Assembly: GCA_900708905.1 (NCBI GenBank)
Contig: CAADRB010000059.1
Span: forward strand, 1,159,855 to 1,223,854
DNA: 64,000 nucleotides
Direction of reading: 5' to 3'
Source: Hymenolepis diminuta
Taxonomy: Eukaryota; Platyhelminthes; Cestoda; Cyclophyllidea; Hymenolepididae
This document shows, one piece after another, positions 11,290-26,600 of the stretch. The stretch's first letter is position 1, and every line of letters begins with the position of its first letter. The position numbers and the translations under genes are program-made. The notes under the pieces are model-generated. The model did no database searches and was not told the origin of the DNA. It worked only from the letters and a program-made list of their open reading frames with translations.

Positions 11290-14200
11290 GTGAGCATCAT
11301 AAGTTTTGTTAATTTTTATACTAAAATATATTTTCTTAATTTACTTTCCTGCAAATTAAATTTGTTTACACAATTTGACATATTTTCTACCAATGATATT
11401 GAGCAGTTTATGATTAACAAATTATCTACCTGAAAATGTTTTTATGCCGTATCCATAAAATGTGGTCAAATAAAATAAGAAAAAACACCATTAGTCTTAT
11501 GATAATTTAGTAATTTTGAAGTCCAGATCTCAGAAATCGCTTATTCCCATATAAATGTATTCATTTTGAGAATTTACGCAAATTTTTTCATTGCTATCCC
11601 CTTGGAAAACCCACACACTTAAACAGCAAGTAAATTGCAATAGATTTTAGATTATTATTTTTCCTTTCTACTAATGTTTACATTTCTGTTTTGGCATTTC
11701 TTTAATATTAGAGATATTCACTAGTATATTTTTCCCTTACTAATTTGAATGAAGCGTTAGTTGTTCCCCTCTTTCAGGATACATGCAATATCTGAATATG
11801 CAACCAAAACCGGCTAAATTTTTAATACTTTAGTTTCGGTTCCTCAATCCAATCGTTTTGCTTTATTCCTGCTCAGAAAAAATTCATTCTTCTAAAATGT
11901 CGGATCATTTTGAAAAAAAACGTTTATTTAAAATATTATCCATACAGATTTAGGTTAACTTAAAATAACGCAAAAGCTAAGTTATTACTAAGTTCGCGAA
12001 AAAATAAAATAATTAAAATTTAATACAATATTTTGTCAGATATGGATAAATACTTATGAAATGCCAAAGTAGTTTCAATTTTATTTTTACATGAAGACGA
12101 AACTTAAAGTAATAAATAAAACGGGGAATAAAAGCAAAAAAAATAAATTAGTAATACAATTTGTACAAAGGCGTAAAAATTTCTTGAATTCAAATTCCAT
12201 TAAGTGTCAACACATCACTTCAAATAAACAAACGAAAATGTATGTGTGCTTAGAGATGACACAGATCATTATTCCATAATTGCTACTAAAAGAATATGTT
12301 TTTATTTTATAATATCTGCATTTTAATCCAACCATGTTTTGGTTGTAATTAATAGGTCAGATCATTTATGTGAAGACGCATCTCCGAAAAATAAAATTTT
12401 TGCTATCAGAAATAAATATCACACATCATAAGTTAGTCGCTTTAATGCATGAACATGCTATGGCCTTCAAACTCCACTGACAGATATATTAATTGAACTA
12501 ACTTACTTCATTTTCACAAATTTTTCCAAAATTTTAAGATTTTCAGCGACAACCTTCCTGGGTGATAAAGTAATTTTGTGTGATTTTTGACAAGCTGACA
12601 TTTAATTAATGATCGTGAGTAGCCAACTGAAAGAAAAGTGGCAAATCTCACATGTTTGACTTGGTGTCCTCAGCGAATCGAATTTCTTGAAAAACGTTTT
12701 GGGTCTTCTACGTCATTCAATTAATTAATCAACTTTTAAATTTGGGTAACCTCTCTTGATGATAGTCAATAAATCGCATATCTTCGATTAATTTTCCTGT
12801 CATGAAATCTCACCTTGAGGGTGCCTGTTGCCGTAACGTGATTTGCTTCAACTACCACCACCACGTTCCACGTGATTAATTCGATAATTTGCGTTCCTTC
12901 TTTTATTGCAGCTCAAATGATCTTTTTTAAACGACGGATCACACATAATATACCGTGTTTTTGCGTGTCTCCCTCAAACGATTTTTATAAATTGGCATTT
13001 TCATGTCATTTTATCTTTATACATGCCTTATTATATGTTTCAAGGTCGTTGGACAACAAAAAAATGTTATCTTTACTGTTATTATTTTAGTCTCACAACA
13101 CCGGACTACTCAAATTCACAAAGTAATTGTACCATCATTATCATTTAAAATTGGTATATTTATCTAATAATGCGTAATTAAGAAACAGTAGCTGTAAATG
13201 CTTTTCTAGAGCAACAACCTTTATCCATCCGCTGTAAAGAGATGAATCTCAGTTTGTGTTAATGTCAAATTAAATTTGCTGGCTTCAGATATCTGTATTT
13301 CCCTATATTCAATAGTCTCAAATAGTATACGAGAATAAAACAGTGAGTAAGTTCACAAAACGGATTGTTTTAATGGATCCAAATGGAGATATGGTTGAGA
13401 TTTAAAGGTGTTGTGATTGCTTTCCAAATGACCTTCGACTATTTTATTGATTGTAGGTAGAAAGATAACTGTATTTGGATTTTTAATCATATATAACGAG
13501 CACCTGAACGAGCAAAATTTGCCTATATCTTAACCATACGGAGATTTCTTTGTTAAGTTGGGAAGTGTTTTGTTGATAAGATTGCTTTTTTAAGCTCTCG
13601 AGTTCAGTAGTTGCGTAGGCAAATGAGTTGAAACTGATAAAGAAAAATTTGTGCGGCTTTCAGATCTTCTTTTTAAATGACTAGCTTGTGAACATTGCGA
13701 TAAATACAAATAATAAAGAGTGGTTGTTGGCTTCCTAGTCAAAGTAAGCCTACGTACTTCAAGTTTTTTCTTTTATCATATATATAATCCACTTAGAAAT
13801 TATTAAATTCGTTGGTAGTTAGCTTTTTAAAACCTCAAGGATTTCAAAAACATGCATTTAAATATTTTGCGGTTGTTAACTGTGAGCACTATTAAAACAG
13901 TAAATAAAAGCGCCTTCAAAAGGAAGAAAAACCACTGATGACTTTCAGAGATGCAGTTTAAACTTGAATTTAAAAAGCGAACACTAATAAATCAGTATTC
14001 GTTAAGAAAAGCATAAAATTTATGAGTTTCCAAAGAAATAGCTGAAATACAGTATCTGACCTTTATAAATGGGAATTTTCGAGCATATTGGAAGAAAACA
14101 CGTTTATTTCCGGTTGAAAAATTATATTTCGCCAAGTCTCTTCTCAATAGTACTAGCATTTGTTTCGCAGTCCTGTTGCGAGATATTTAATATTACTCCA

Positions 14201-17185
14201 GATTTTTAGCATCCACTTGCCATGTTTCACTTTGGCTTAATTTTTTTCAACGTCACTCTTTTTCCAATGTTCCTTTGACATTTCATCAAGCTCTAAGGTT
14301 CTAATAGAGCCTGCAAGTTTTAAGTATGAAACAGAAGGAAAAGGCTACGGGAGTCTTACATTATCACTGATGTCATAATAATGAACTCTCCTAAAGGTAT
14401 GAGAAATTGGAAAGCCAAGCTCGTTTTCAAAAGTGTTGGTATAAGAATTTGATCTTTAAAATCTAATCAATACGTATATTTTCTTATATAGACGTAACTA
14501 ATAATTCCTTTCAAAATAATGCGTTTTTGTCATAAATTAATCAGAAAAACATCATTAACAGGTAATTATTATGCAACTTTTCATATGTTTGAGTTCATGT
14601 CTTTAATCCAAGTAAGTGAATACATTCATTTACTGTTTTCATCTACATACGGTTCGGACATAAATTTACATTCACTAAAGAGAGAGATGAAAAAAATAAA
14701 AAGTTCAATTCTGATTTTTTTCTAAATTTTTAAACTGTCAAGATATTTGAACAGTTAATCCCGGTAAGAGAATCATCTCCAAGAAATTTTATGGGTTTTA
14801 GAAAAGAAAGAACTGTGCTCGTCAGTATTTTAACTGACATATTTTTAATATTTTAAACATCAAAAGCAAGCACAAGGTTCAAGATTGGGTGGTGACGAAA
14901 TTATTACCTTCACAGATGCTTAACAGATATTAGCCTATTCTTTTTACCTTTAACGCTATAAAGCAGTTTTCAAATGCTCTCGATGAACCGCACACTCCTA
15001 CAGACAGCTGACATAAATACATAACATTTGCATCTAGTTTTTATGAAACAGCAAGCTAAAAATAGATCTCTTGCTATCAGTACAAATAGGATCAACATGA
15101 TACGCCTCTCGCTTCCATATATTAATTAAGTTCGAATACAGTATATAAATGCAGAAGTCAGTTGTCAAGCCACTTGTGCGTGTTTTTGTTGGGCATCTCT
15201 GAATCATCATTTATTATTAACTTTAATGTTTGACTATGTGTTTTTTTCCACAACTCTTGTAATTGAATGAATGAGAAAAATTATCACAACTTGATACATT
15301 GATGGTTACGTATTCTTTTCCTCAATTCTGACATCTTGATAGATTTGAAGTATATTTTAGAAGGATAAAAACACCTTTAATCAAATAGAGTTTGATGAAT
15401 CATTTCCATATTCTCTCGTTAATTCTGGTTCAAATAAAGCGATCAATTTACACTTTCCTTTCCAGCAACCTCCGTGTGAAAAATTTTTATTAAATTTCTT
15501 ATCGTTGCTCAGTTTAATGTTAATTATTGTGTTATTTTCAGGTTATTAAAAATTGTTGCCTCTCAATTTAAGATAATTTTAAATTCCTCTTTGATAGATA
15601 CAAAAGAAGAGAAATTGGTAATATAATTTAGTGCATTCGTTCGATGACATAAATTATGTATTTCGATCAAATGACTAACGGTTTTCTGGCATAAAATATC
15701 CGACGAAGTATAAATTTCAAGCTGGTAAAACATAATCCAATTAAGTGGCGACGCATAGACATGCAATATTTAAACGTGGGACTGACATTGGAATAAGTCA
15801 ATTAAATTGCGCAAACAAATATAAAAGATAGAGTAAGGTGCCTGACAATTGGTTTTGATAATAAAGCGTTTTTGGGAGGCTGGCTAGTCACAAGCCAATT
15901 TGAAAGCTTGGTTATTTAAAAATTTAAATACCAGTTATGTAATTTTTGCATTCTTGATGGTTTTAAAAGCCAAAAAGAATCTTTCCTTGTGCTTTGTGTC
16001 CATTCTTCGTGTTCCTTCCCCAATCTGTTCTGAGAAACGCCGTCAAGTTTGGAAGTACGTACCGATATTTTAATGTTCAGTGACACTGAAAATGTCACTC
16101 AATGACAAATTAATAGAAATCTTATAACCCAACTATTTGAGCTCTGGAGAGGTCACGTAAACAGTCTAAGAGCATTTGAGGTTAAAGCGATTTTTGGCCC
16201 ATAATAAAAGAAATCAGTTGAAGTAAAAAAATTCACTATCATAATTGAACAACCGGTCTATAAGTACTAGAGATTGTAGATAAGAACCATTCATTAATCT
16301 AAGAGACAAATTAGGACGTTTGAATGTAGAAACATAAAATCATGATTTGACGATTCAGTGAATATTTTACCACTCGGATGAGAAAATCAAATGAAGTGAA
16401 AATTTAATGCTCCCACTTCGTTTATCTTTCTTTATGCCTTATAAAATTGCCAAAATTCAGTATCTTAATGAATGATTGTGAACATTTTTTGCATTGGCAT
16501 GAGTTATTATTGTTTTATGTGAATGAAAGACGAATAAGGTAGAATAAATATTCATAAAAATGAATATAATAACAAGACGACCGCCTAAAAAACAAACCAG
16601 CGTACAGTCTATTATTCCAACAAACGGATGCAGTAATAATCAAGGGAAAAGTAGACCTTTTGTTCCGATTGTAATTTTTTTACCTAATCAGCTCAGAGGA
16701 GTAGGTTTTTTAACTATTTACTGCTTTCTCAGAAGGAATTTTAAGAGATTCACAATAAAATAAATATCAACATTACTGATGACAATAGGATAAGTGGAGC
16801 TTTATCCACTCCTAAAAATTATCTGGAAATTGGGCTCTTGAAGTTTTGTTATGCCTGTAAAACAAAGGCACGATTGATATAGTAAAAACCTTTGCCTTCT
16901 CGTACAATTCATAACCTTCCACTTTCTCGCTTTTTCTCAAATTTTTATGAAGTAAGTTTATGCAAGTTTTGGCATAACTAACTACTTGTTAGCTGTTTTA
17001 ATCATCATAGCCCGGTCAAACTAAAGATTTCCTTGACGAATTTATTTACAAAGTACATTAAGCATCTGAGGACACCTAACGCACTTTTAGTAAAACAGAA
17101 AATTAAACTGCTAGTAGTTGAAACTTACAATTTCTTAAAACAAAGCAAATAAACATTAAACTATCCTAGATTTTATTCTATATAT
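11290..17185. other. AT-rich spacer or intron, no supported gene
   Basis: Mostly AT-rich DNA with many short stop-bounded frames. On the - strand at about 12790-12890 a short open stretch containing a GTG triplet run (read as consecutive Val) ends at a strong donor, CTCAAG|GTGAGA. No pyrimidine-rich acceptor precedes it, so it is not called as an exon. Nothing else is supported. Confidence 0.45.
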
Positions 17186-17189
17186 CCTC

Positions 17190-17690
17190 CTTCAGCTCCT
17201 ATCACCAACTCATTTCCAGTCCGAAAGTGACTTCAAGCTTTGATCAAGTAGCTTTTATTGATGTCCTCCATTCCTCGAGCATTCCCAGGACATTAGTTCC
17301 ATCAGGGAGGAAATAGTGTTGCGTTAATACTTATTAACTTCCATTTCAACAACGCGCCGTCCTACACGTCATAACCCAAAGGATTAAGGTCTGGTGAGTT
17401 AAGAGGCCATAAGTTTGATGTGTGTTGTGATGACGAAACTTCTCGGCTATGCAATCCTAGAGTTTGAGAGCTTTATGGGATGGAGCCAAGTCTTATTAGA
17501 AGACGTAGGATTTTCCTTCATTGGCTACGCCGTCTATCCAAGGCGGATTAACAATAATTGTTTGAAGAGTCTCGACATAGGCGTCTACATTGACTCTAAG
17601 GCTCCGTGGAAAAATGAAGGAGTCACAATGTACCCTTTAAATCACTGAAAGCCATCACTGTTACTGAGCTGGAAACTTCAATGGCAGGAT
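17190..17690 (-). pseudogene. decayed mariner-type transposase (DDE/D superfamily)
   Basis: Read on the - strand from about 17690 down to 17190. The transposase is recognisable across several frames: a TPSFFH/SLRVN stretch; then DAYVETLQTIIVNPPWID, VANEG and SYVF..QD.APSHKAL, which holds the second catalytic Asp; then, at 17362-17409, WPLNSPDLNPLGYDV with the third acidic residue in the SPDLNP context; then a C-terminal helix region (LMEL..LGMLEEWRTSIK). These blocks stand in the order usual for mariner elements. In-frame stops (two after SYVF, one after LGYDV) and frameshifts show it is dead. Terminal inverted repeats and a TA target duplication could not be fixed by eye. The N-terminal DNA-binding half was not recognised and may be missing or decayed beyond 17700. 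ORFs on the + strand here (17415-17648) are antisense shadows. Confidence 0.8.
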
Positions 17691-17699
17691 GTCACGCAT

Positions 17700-20600
17700 T
17701 GACTTCCCAGGATTTTCATCAATCATGCCATGCCATGCACTCTTCTGACAAACTCAGGTGTTTTGAGTGAGTCAGCAGAGCATAAACAATACTCTTTTCT
17801 CTTGATTGTGACCAATTCACCTTCATTATTTTCATTCAGCAGTTGCTATCTAACTTTTCAAACGAAAGGTCTAGCGACTTTTAAAAATCTTGCAATTTCT
17901 AAATTGCTTTGTTTTTAAAGACCCTACTACAGCGTGTCTTTTCATTTCATCTGCCATGGAATCTTCGAATATAAAACATTATTATTGGATTGATTTAAAT
18001 TACAAAAATATAAATGCCCTCAGGTACCTTACATTCTCTTGACCAAGATTTTGTGTTTGCTTTCTTTCCAGCCTTAGAAAATATTGTCAAACTAATAATG
18101 AAAATGCTTGTACTAATGTTTTAATCATATGAGCAGTCATATTTAATAGATTTGCCTACTAACAAATTATCAAATTTCATATTATTATAGTTGGCGCTAG
18201 TTCTACATCAAGACTCGGAACATGATATACAAATCGATTTTATTTTTATCCCATTTTGCCAATGTCGTACGAAATGTGTAAATGCAAACTCAATAAATTT
18301 TATAACTGGAATTAAAGATCCTATGGTTTCATATGATACAAAATTTCAACTATATAGAGATCTAAATATGCTTTGCCTTATGAATTACTATAAGAAAATT
18401 CAGATAGATTTATTTTCTTCTAAAAACATCTTAAAGTTTTATCACATGAACAAATTAACTGATGTTTAAATGAGATGATTTCAAGAATTTCCACTCGACT
18501 CACTCGTTAATTTCAGTGTTGAGAAAAGGAGACTTTCGATGATAAAAAACTGAATAATGCCCCTTTATAAACGTCTTTATTTCTGTAAATTCAGGAGAGC
18601 CTTTAGAAAATTTTGTCACATCATAGTAAACAACGCATTGCGCTACGCTGCTGCCCCTCAAACATATCCCTAATGACATTTTCCCGTTTCCTTTAAGAAA
18701 AAATCATTTTTATACTAGACAGTGATAGATCCTTCTTTTGTCATTTCTTCGCCTACTTTTAATCAAAACTGATTTTATATCGGTTGTTGCATCAAGATTG
18801 ATAATAAGAAAAAAATTGTTAAACTTTAAGTTGATTAAACTCCGCATAGCTTTTAATATATCAAGCATTTAGGAAGTGAAACATGACAATTTCTTTCTTG
18901 ATTTTTAGTTATGAAATTAGGTCTTGTTCTCTCAGTACAAAAGCTTGACGAATGTTAGAAAAATTTACATCTTGTATTCTCATGAATCAGTCATACTTCT
19001 TTTGTTTTAAATATTAGATGATTCCTCCACATCAATTTTTACAACTTTCAGGGAGTTGGTCTGTAAAATTGTTCACAGTCAGAGTTATTAAAGCTATGTG
19101 CAGGAAGATTGTCTTATCATCTGAGAACTTTTACATTCTGAAAAAAGAGAAGGACCTAAGTTTGATCTAATATTGAAAGGGGCTATTTCGGTATGTATAA
19201 CTTTCCCTTACAACGTTCTTTTTCCATTGAAGATACTTTGACCTCTTTTAATTTCCAAAATAAGCTCGTTTAAAATTGTTAACTAATTATATTATAAAAA
19301 TTAAAAATATACCTTATTCAGGAGGAACTTAAAAGCTTTATCCTATTATTGTGTAGGTTGGCCTTTTTAGTTATCTCGTTTTTTATTTTATTTTAATGAA
19401 ATGGGTTTCCATAAATTTGCTCTTCACATATTGCTTGTTATCATAATAATAATTTTATTTATGCTTCTACTTATGGAAAAGCTTTCAAGCAAGAAGAGTA
19501 CTAAAAAGTTGAAAAAAAGTTAGAGAGATGTCTAGTAGAAAAAATAATGAAGCGATCTAACTCTATTTGAATTTTGTTACATCAAGAAGTCTCCTTCTAC
19601 TTATTTGCATTGTTTGCTGCTTCATGTTTAATATAAATATTTGGCTCGTAAGTAACCGAGCGACGTCAAGTTCAAGAATTTTAGAAGCTATTCAGTCAGG
19701 TAGTTTAATTTAAGGAAATTTCATATTTCAATGGTTAAAACTGACAAAGTCTTGCAATATTTGACAAAAGTGACACAAAAATGTTGTTCATCATTTTAGA
19801 AAGCTGGCAGTAATTCAACATCAAGAAAATTTAATCTGTGATTGAGTTTTTTAATAGACAATTTTAATAGAAAGGCTTTTTTATTTTGTTTCATTTGAAT
19901 ATAAAATATTTCTTAATTGTTACCTAGAAATAAAATGATCAGCAAATTTTCGATTCATGTCATTTTGACTTTGTCTTTCAAAGGGGAAAGGAATTCATAT
20001 AACTATATGTAAAGTTCTGTGGGTTTTTAGATGTGTACATTTGTTCGATGTTCAGCTTCTTTATTTCGAAATGATTCAGTTTTACCGCTCATTTCCAATC
20101 AATTATTTATAAATTGAAAATACTGAATGACGAGATAATTTAATATTAGTAGTCCTTGTATCGACAACTCTTGCATTTAACTTAGCAGACTGGAAAAATT
20201 CACTTTCAGAATAATTCCAAGACACGTTTTTGGTTTGCTCAAGAGCACAAATTTATTCAAATACACAGATTTGACACTAAAGTTCTGCATTCTTAATAGA
20301 TCGAACCTCTTCATCTCAGTTTTAAAGATAAAAGTATACAGTACCAAATCAGAATTTTTAACATGTACGTAGATTTTAATGTGTATTCAGATAGAGTTTC
20401 AAAAAATAAATTCTTTAGAATAAGACTTTTTCATATTTGTTCTTTTGATCGTACTGCCAACATGCCCTTTAAAATTTTAATCACAATACGTATATGTAAA
20501 TGATCAAAACATAACGAATAATTTTGAAAATCTAAATGAAAAGATTTTTCAGATTTTAACTTTTTCAATCTTTAAATTGCTATTTATTTAATTTTAAGCA

Positions 20601-23600
20601 TTATCTTTGGAGGGTATTATCCCACTCACCCACTGCCAGTGGTGAGATTCCGCTTAGTCACATATACCAAGATATAATCCGAAAATATAACTGCGAGATA
20701 GAACGTTGCCGAGCATAAACGATGCTATCTGTTTCGTTTGCAATAAACTTACTGTATTTCCTTTGAACAGATTACTTACTCAATTTAAGTACATCAGCAT
20801 TTTTCAAGACCTTTAAATGGTTGGCCAGTGGGAAATATTTAATTCATTTTATAAAAACGATTTGTAATATTTGTGTTAGAGATAAGAGCTTTAGAGAAAC
20901 TGAAAGAAAGGCCAAAGATGAAATTTAAAATAAAATATCCTCTGAACTTAAAGAATAACCAATCTCCTCTTTGTTCTTAAGATGCCTATGCTATTTAAGA
21001 AGTGCGACGACCTTATTTGGGTCTCTTTAATGCTATTGAAATATAGTATATTAAATTGATGGTCTTTATAAACAAGAATTTCTCTAGTAGAAAATCGTGT
21101 AAGAATTACTCTGAAAAAATCTGAAACAGCAGAAAAATACATTTTGAAATTAAAAACAAACCAGCAACACAGAATTCAATGTCTTTTCTCAAAATTGCAT
21201 GGTGTTCTACACATTCCATGAATTTTTTATCGAATCTTTACTTAAATTGTAACTTTTTAAAAATTCGACTCGTGCCAGTGAAGTTTCAAACACAGCTGGT
21301 GGCTACTAATAAAAGAAAAAGTCTGTTAAGCGTGTTCAAATATTCTCGTGTTGGAAAGGGCGAATCACTTCTATTACATTTGAAAAACTTAAAAGTCATT
21401 CATATGATTGGAGGGAAAAGCTTACTTAAAATCTCTGGAGCACACCTGCCTAATCTTGCGAATCCGGATGTGAAACACGAATGCCAAAATTAGAGCATCA
21501 TTACTGTAAACAGATAATTTCAATCCCCTTTGTATTTTGAATATGTAAAACCGTTCAGTGAAATTAATTGAAACTTCTATATTTAGTAGTTCTACTTTAG
21601 TATGTATTTGATGTGGTAATTCGGAACAAGAACGAGACGAAACCTAACTTAAATGGTAATAATAAAAATGATAAATAAGATTGATCCATCATAGGAAATT
21701 TTATGATGTTAAAAAAATTAAATCTTGTGATAACCTATATTTGAATATACCGGGTTACCTGCCTTTGTTTTAAAATAGTGGGATGCAATTATTTTATTAT
21801 TTTCTGTATTACATATTTGGTAATTTGTTGATAGTTTAAATTATTAAACATAGGTTCTATTATTCATTATCAATTATATTTGAATTGAAGTCATTTTCAT
21901 CAAAGATTTAAATTTATATGCATGTATTTTGTTTTAAATTAAATAGCTATTCCTAAGATTTTGATTTGAAGATGAAAATCAATCAAAACAACCGTTTTTA
22001 ATGATAAATTTTGTTGAGACTTGAGACTGGATAAGTTCAACTGAGCTGCTGAACTGGATGTTGAGTTCCATTTGTCTTAGTTTAGGATTATGAGAAAATA
22101 TTTCTTAGATCTCACAAATCATTCCTTGAACGTTTATGTAATGAGGATCAAATGAATCGTCCACCATCTTTACTGGATTTCAATGAGTGTATTTAAAATT
22201 TTTTCAGGCGCGATAAAACAAATTGTTACATTTCTTAAACAATGTAACAATGCAAGAAATTAAATTTTCTAATAAATGCGCTGAGTTAATCATCAATCAA
22301 AACTGAATTGGCAAGAAGTCTCTTCATATTTATAAACTTTTAAAATTATGATAAAATTTTGAAAATTCACACCATAGCCACTGCAGTGTGTAGTCCTGAG
22401 AGAAACAGATTTCAAAATCATAGCATCCACAATTTATATAACTCATATTGTTTACAATTTTAAAGTGAATTTAATGCCACTTATGAGATAACGTGGGATC
22501 CGAATGAAAACTGTCTGTTGGAAGTTCATTTATTTGCATCAATTTTTTCATATTTACTCTACGCAAAGTTAGCTTACTCTAAAAGATCTTATGTTTTCTT
22601 TTAAGCTTTTGCTGAAAACAAATGCTGGGATGAAAACGCCCCAACAAAAATTGTTTTTTTTTAATATTTAGACATTTTTTATAATAACATAAAATTGCTT
22701 TGTGTATTTTTTTTCTATCATTGTTCATTCGGGCTGAAACAAAAAACAACTCTGATAGGATGCAAATTTGAATATGTATTGGATCAATCATGCTTTTAAA
22801 TCCCTCTTCTTTGTAAATATTCATAGGACCCCAGTAAAGTAGCAAATAGTGCTTCTCCAGAATAAAAATTAATTAGAGTAGCTCAAGATAATTAATTTGT
22901 ATTAGTTATCCAGTCGGTCATTTTGAAAATGGGTTCCTTTATAAATTGAGTTGACTTTCGAAAACTTTTGAAATGTTTTATTTAAAAGTAAAACAAGAGC
23001 TTTATGCACTTATATTGATTTCACGGGTAATGCACGCAATTTCATGCACAAAGAGTCAATTGTGTTCCTCCCACTTATTAGTTTTTCAGTATTTGATATT
23101 CTTACGTAATTGGATACTAGCTTTTCCTGTTGAAGTTTATCCTACTAGTTTATTATGAATCAGTCTGAACTACTGGAACAGTGGGTTTACAAAATAATGC
23201 ATACGGTGAAGTGTTGTCTTTTTCCTCTAGTTTTGAAATCTTCTAAAATTAATCGAAAATAAAGTAAGAAATTAATATTCGTTAATCTTTTAGCAAAAAT
23301 AGAAATCTTTTGCCCAATTAGCTTAAATTTTGGAATGTAGATTCTGTTGGTGGGGTTTTGTGCATATCTATATTGAAGCACATTCGGTTTGGTTAGGTGT
23401 AAGTTATTCTAAGATTTTATTTGTGAATAGATTAAAGCATAAAGCACAAGTTTTATAAAAATATTAAATATTATAGAATATCATATGAACTCTCAGTGTG
23501 AAATATTTCGTTTTAAAGACAGCTTTTTCTACCACAAGACTGATTATATGAATTTTTTTATTGTGCTTATAGTTGAGTAAAGAAATAATTACAATGTGGC

Positions 23601-26600
23601 TAAGAAATTTAAAAATTATAATTCTAAATAAATACCCGAAGGAACTGTTTAAGATATCTGGAAGAATCTTTACAATTTAGCGGGTGTTTTAAAAATTACT
23701 GTTAAACGTAAAAAAGGGCGAGGTCTTATTTAACTCACTCTCTTCAAAACAATACCGTACAATATTACTCTCAGCCAATGTGTGAGGTCTTCTGTCTACT
23801 CCCCACTTTAAGTTTTCGTACTCAGTCAGTATTTCTCTTTGTAGATATATTAGATGAAACACCTCGGCTTCAGAAAAAGAACCGTTTAGCTAACCAATAA
23901 ATATTCTCATTTAAGGCTTTCTGAGACTATAAATGGTATACACTCAATCCAGCTAATATTTTCATAATTTCCTTGGCCGTAAATATCAATAGAGATGAAA
24001 ATATATCATTGGTTTATTCAACTGCAGAAAATTATCTCAATCTCTAAATTCTAACAGAACTAATGCATAAATCAAAATAAAAATCAAGTAATTAAACGTG
24101 TATTAATTTGTTTGAACAATTTACTTACCAAAATGACGACCTTTAAATGATTTAACATTTCGATTTCTAAATTACAAAATATAAAATCTTTTACTTGAGA
24201 AGGTGAACATAACTATTCACGATGTTTATTAATTAATAATGATCTTAGAACATGGCATAGTCCTTACAAAGAAAGAATGAATAATCATTTAAAAAGCAGA
24301 CGTTGACAGAATGTTCAGTACAAAATATCCAGTTTGTTATGACTGAAGACAGGTCGTCTGAATAAGGTTTGGTGGGTGGGATTGATGTTTATAAGTTGCA
24401 GAACGAAAGTCGGAATATTGAAATAGCGGCCTTTTCTTAATTTTAGGTTTATCTAGATATTTTAATGTATTGACTGTGCCATTATCCGGTATCTAGATTA
24501 CCGAGTGTTTGTTAGATCCGTGTTGTTCTGAACCGAATGAAATAAGATGTTTCCACTGTCGTTTTGTGCATCCCTATTAGAATAGGGATCACGATAGCTG
24601 TTTTGATTCCTACTAAGATTTTGTTAACCTCAAATTGGGAATCAAAGGATTTAAAAGGCCATTGCATTTAAAGAAACTACAGAAATAATGCATTATATAC
24701 AGTTCCACAAATTGATTTTTTGATAAAGTCTACAATGCACTATTTATTAGATTGCTGAAAATAAATGGTTCTAAAATGAGAAAAAAGTCAATAAAATTTA
24801 TTTTCAGTTTTCACATTTTTACACCTATTTATTCATGTCCTCTTTTGCGCATAATATAAATGACTCTAACTTAGATTGAATTGTTATCGTTTTCTGAACT
24901 TTCTCTTCTCACAGAATAAAAGTGAAATATGCATTTTAGGAGGTTATTCATGACACTTTTCCTTCACTATTAAAGTACTATTTCTAGATTTTTTATTTCG
25001 AAGCCCCTTCTCATTCTGTCTAATATGACACGCTTGTTTTAAATAAGTAATTAGCATCTACATATGCTTATATAGGTATTGCTATATAATTCTAAGACCA
25101 GTTGAAAATGAATCGCAAAAAAAATTGATCAAAACTACCTGCATAATGTGGCAGCTTTGAATGAAGTCTCGAACTTTTGTTACACCATTTTCAGCAGGTA
25201 AAATTAATTAACTCCATTGTAGTAGTCAGCTACGATCATAGAATTTTAATAAAATTTCATGACGGATCCATTTTGTCTAAGTTTGAATCCTTAATTAGTG
25301 AATCTTTTTTTTCTATTTGTCAAATGTTTTTATGAATTCAAAATTAACACGAGTGAAACTGAATTATGCAACTTTTCATTTAGCTGTTGTTGTACATTAC
25401 AACATGCTTATTTAGTCCACATATAGGATATTTTGAGTTACACCCGGGTTCTTGCAATAGTCTTTACCCATAATATAATTGGATGAAAGACAAATTGATT
25501 GAATTGCCGTATTTTTCTGCTGTTTTGAGCGGTTTCGCCTTCTTAATGACCAAATACATTTTGTTGATGCTGGCTAAGAAAACTTTGAAATAAATTGGTT
25601 AAGATTTTAAAAGCAATCGCGAAATACTGTATTAAACTAAAACTCATCAGAGTAAAATATCATTTTGAAACCGCGTTTAATATGACACTTCTGCACATTA
25701 TGCAATTAGAATTTGATGCCTTGTAAATCAATAGGATCAATAATGAATATAATCGAGTATTTCGGTATCATTAAGCCTTTAAGTTGCCTACTGACATGCT
25801 TTCGGTGAAGAGACGTCACATAAAGATTAATCAAATTTCACATGTAATATATCATCTTAATGATACAGACTTGTTAAGGCATTTGAAATGCATATCCTTT
25901 AATAAGCATCTCAAACTTCCCAAAACTGTTAGTTCATGTTGTGAAATTGGTAATTAAAAGGTTGATTATAATAAAAAATTTTAATAAGAGAGAGACAGTG
26001 CATATCCTTCCGGTATTAATGACATAATAATAAATAAAAGCAATATATTTTTTTCTTATCATTTAATCTTATGATATTTGATGATAATTATTGGTTCTCT
26101 GGTAAATGAAATTAAATTTATGTTAAGGAAAAAATGTTAGGCAAAATAAATACTGGATAAAATTTGATGGTAAAATAAATGATTAATATAAGACTAGGCG
26201 TGAAGCTTGTAGAGATTTGGCACAAATTTGGAAAATTTGTGTGGCAGAAACAAAATTTTTCTTAAGAGATTGCAGGATTATTAGAAACTTAGAGTTTAAA
26301 AGCTTAATCATATCCCGAACATTTTACACAGGTCAGCGATCACCCCAATTTTAATCATTTGAGATAGATAGGATATTAAAATTTCAAAGAAATGTTACTG
26401 CCGAAAGTTAATTATAAATAAATAATGCAAAATGACATACTTACTTCCTTCTTATTTTGTAAATAAAATAAGAATGTGCTTATAATTTACTGTATGCAAG
26501 TAGCATTTGGAACTTTAGTTTGGGGAATTACTACTGTCAAATGTGTCACAACTTTCAATTTACCTAATTCCAAGCTTTACATATTACATTTTCTTACACT

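Noticed and set aside
12790..12890. - strand open stretch with a run of Val codons ending at CTCAAG|GTGAGA
   Set aside because: Good donor but purine-rich sequence where the acceptor tract should be; the Val run comes from a GTG microsatellite.
17415..17648. 77-codon + strand frame
   Set aside because: Antisense to the mariner transposase remnant, whose motifs are clear on the - strand.
21179..21493. 104-codon + strand frame
   Set aside because: Composition like translated AT-rich DNA and no splice or family evidence.
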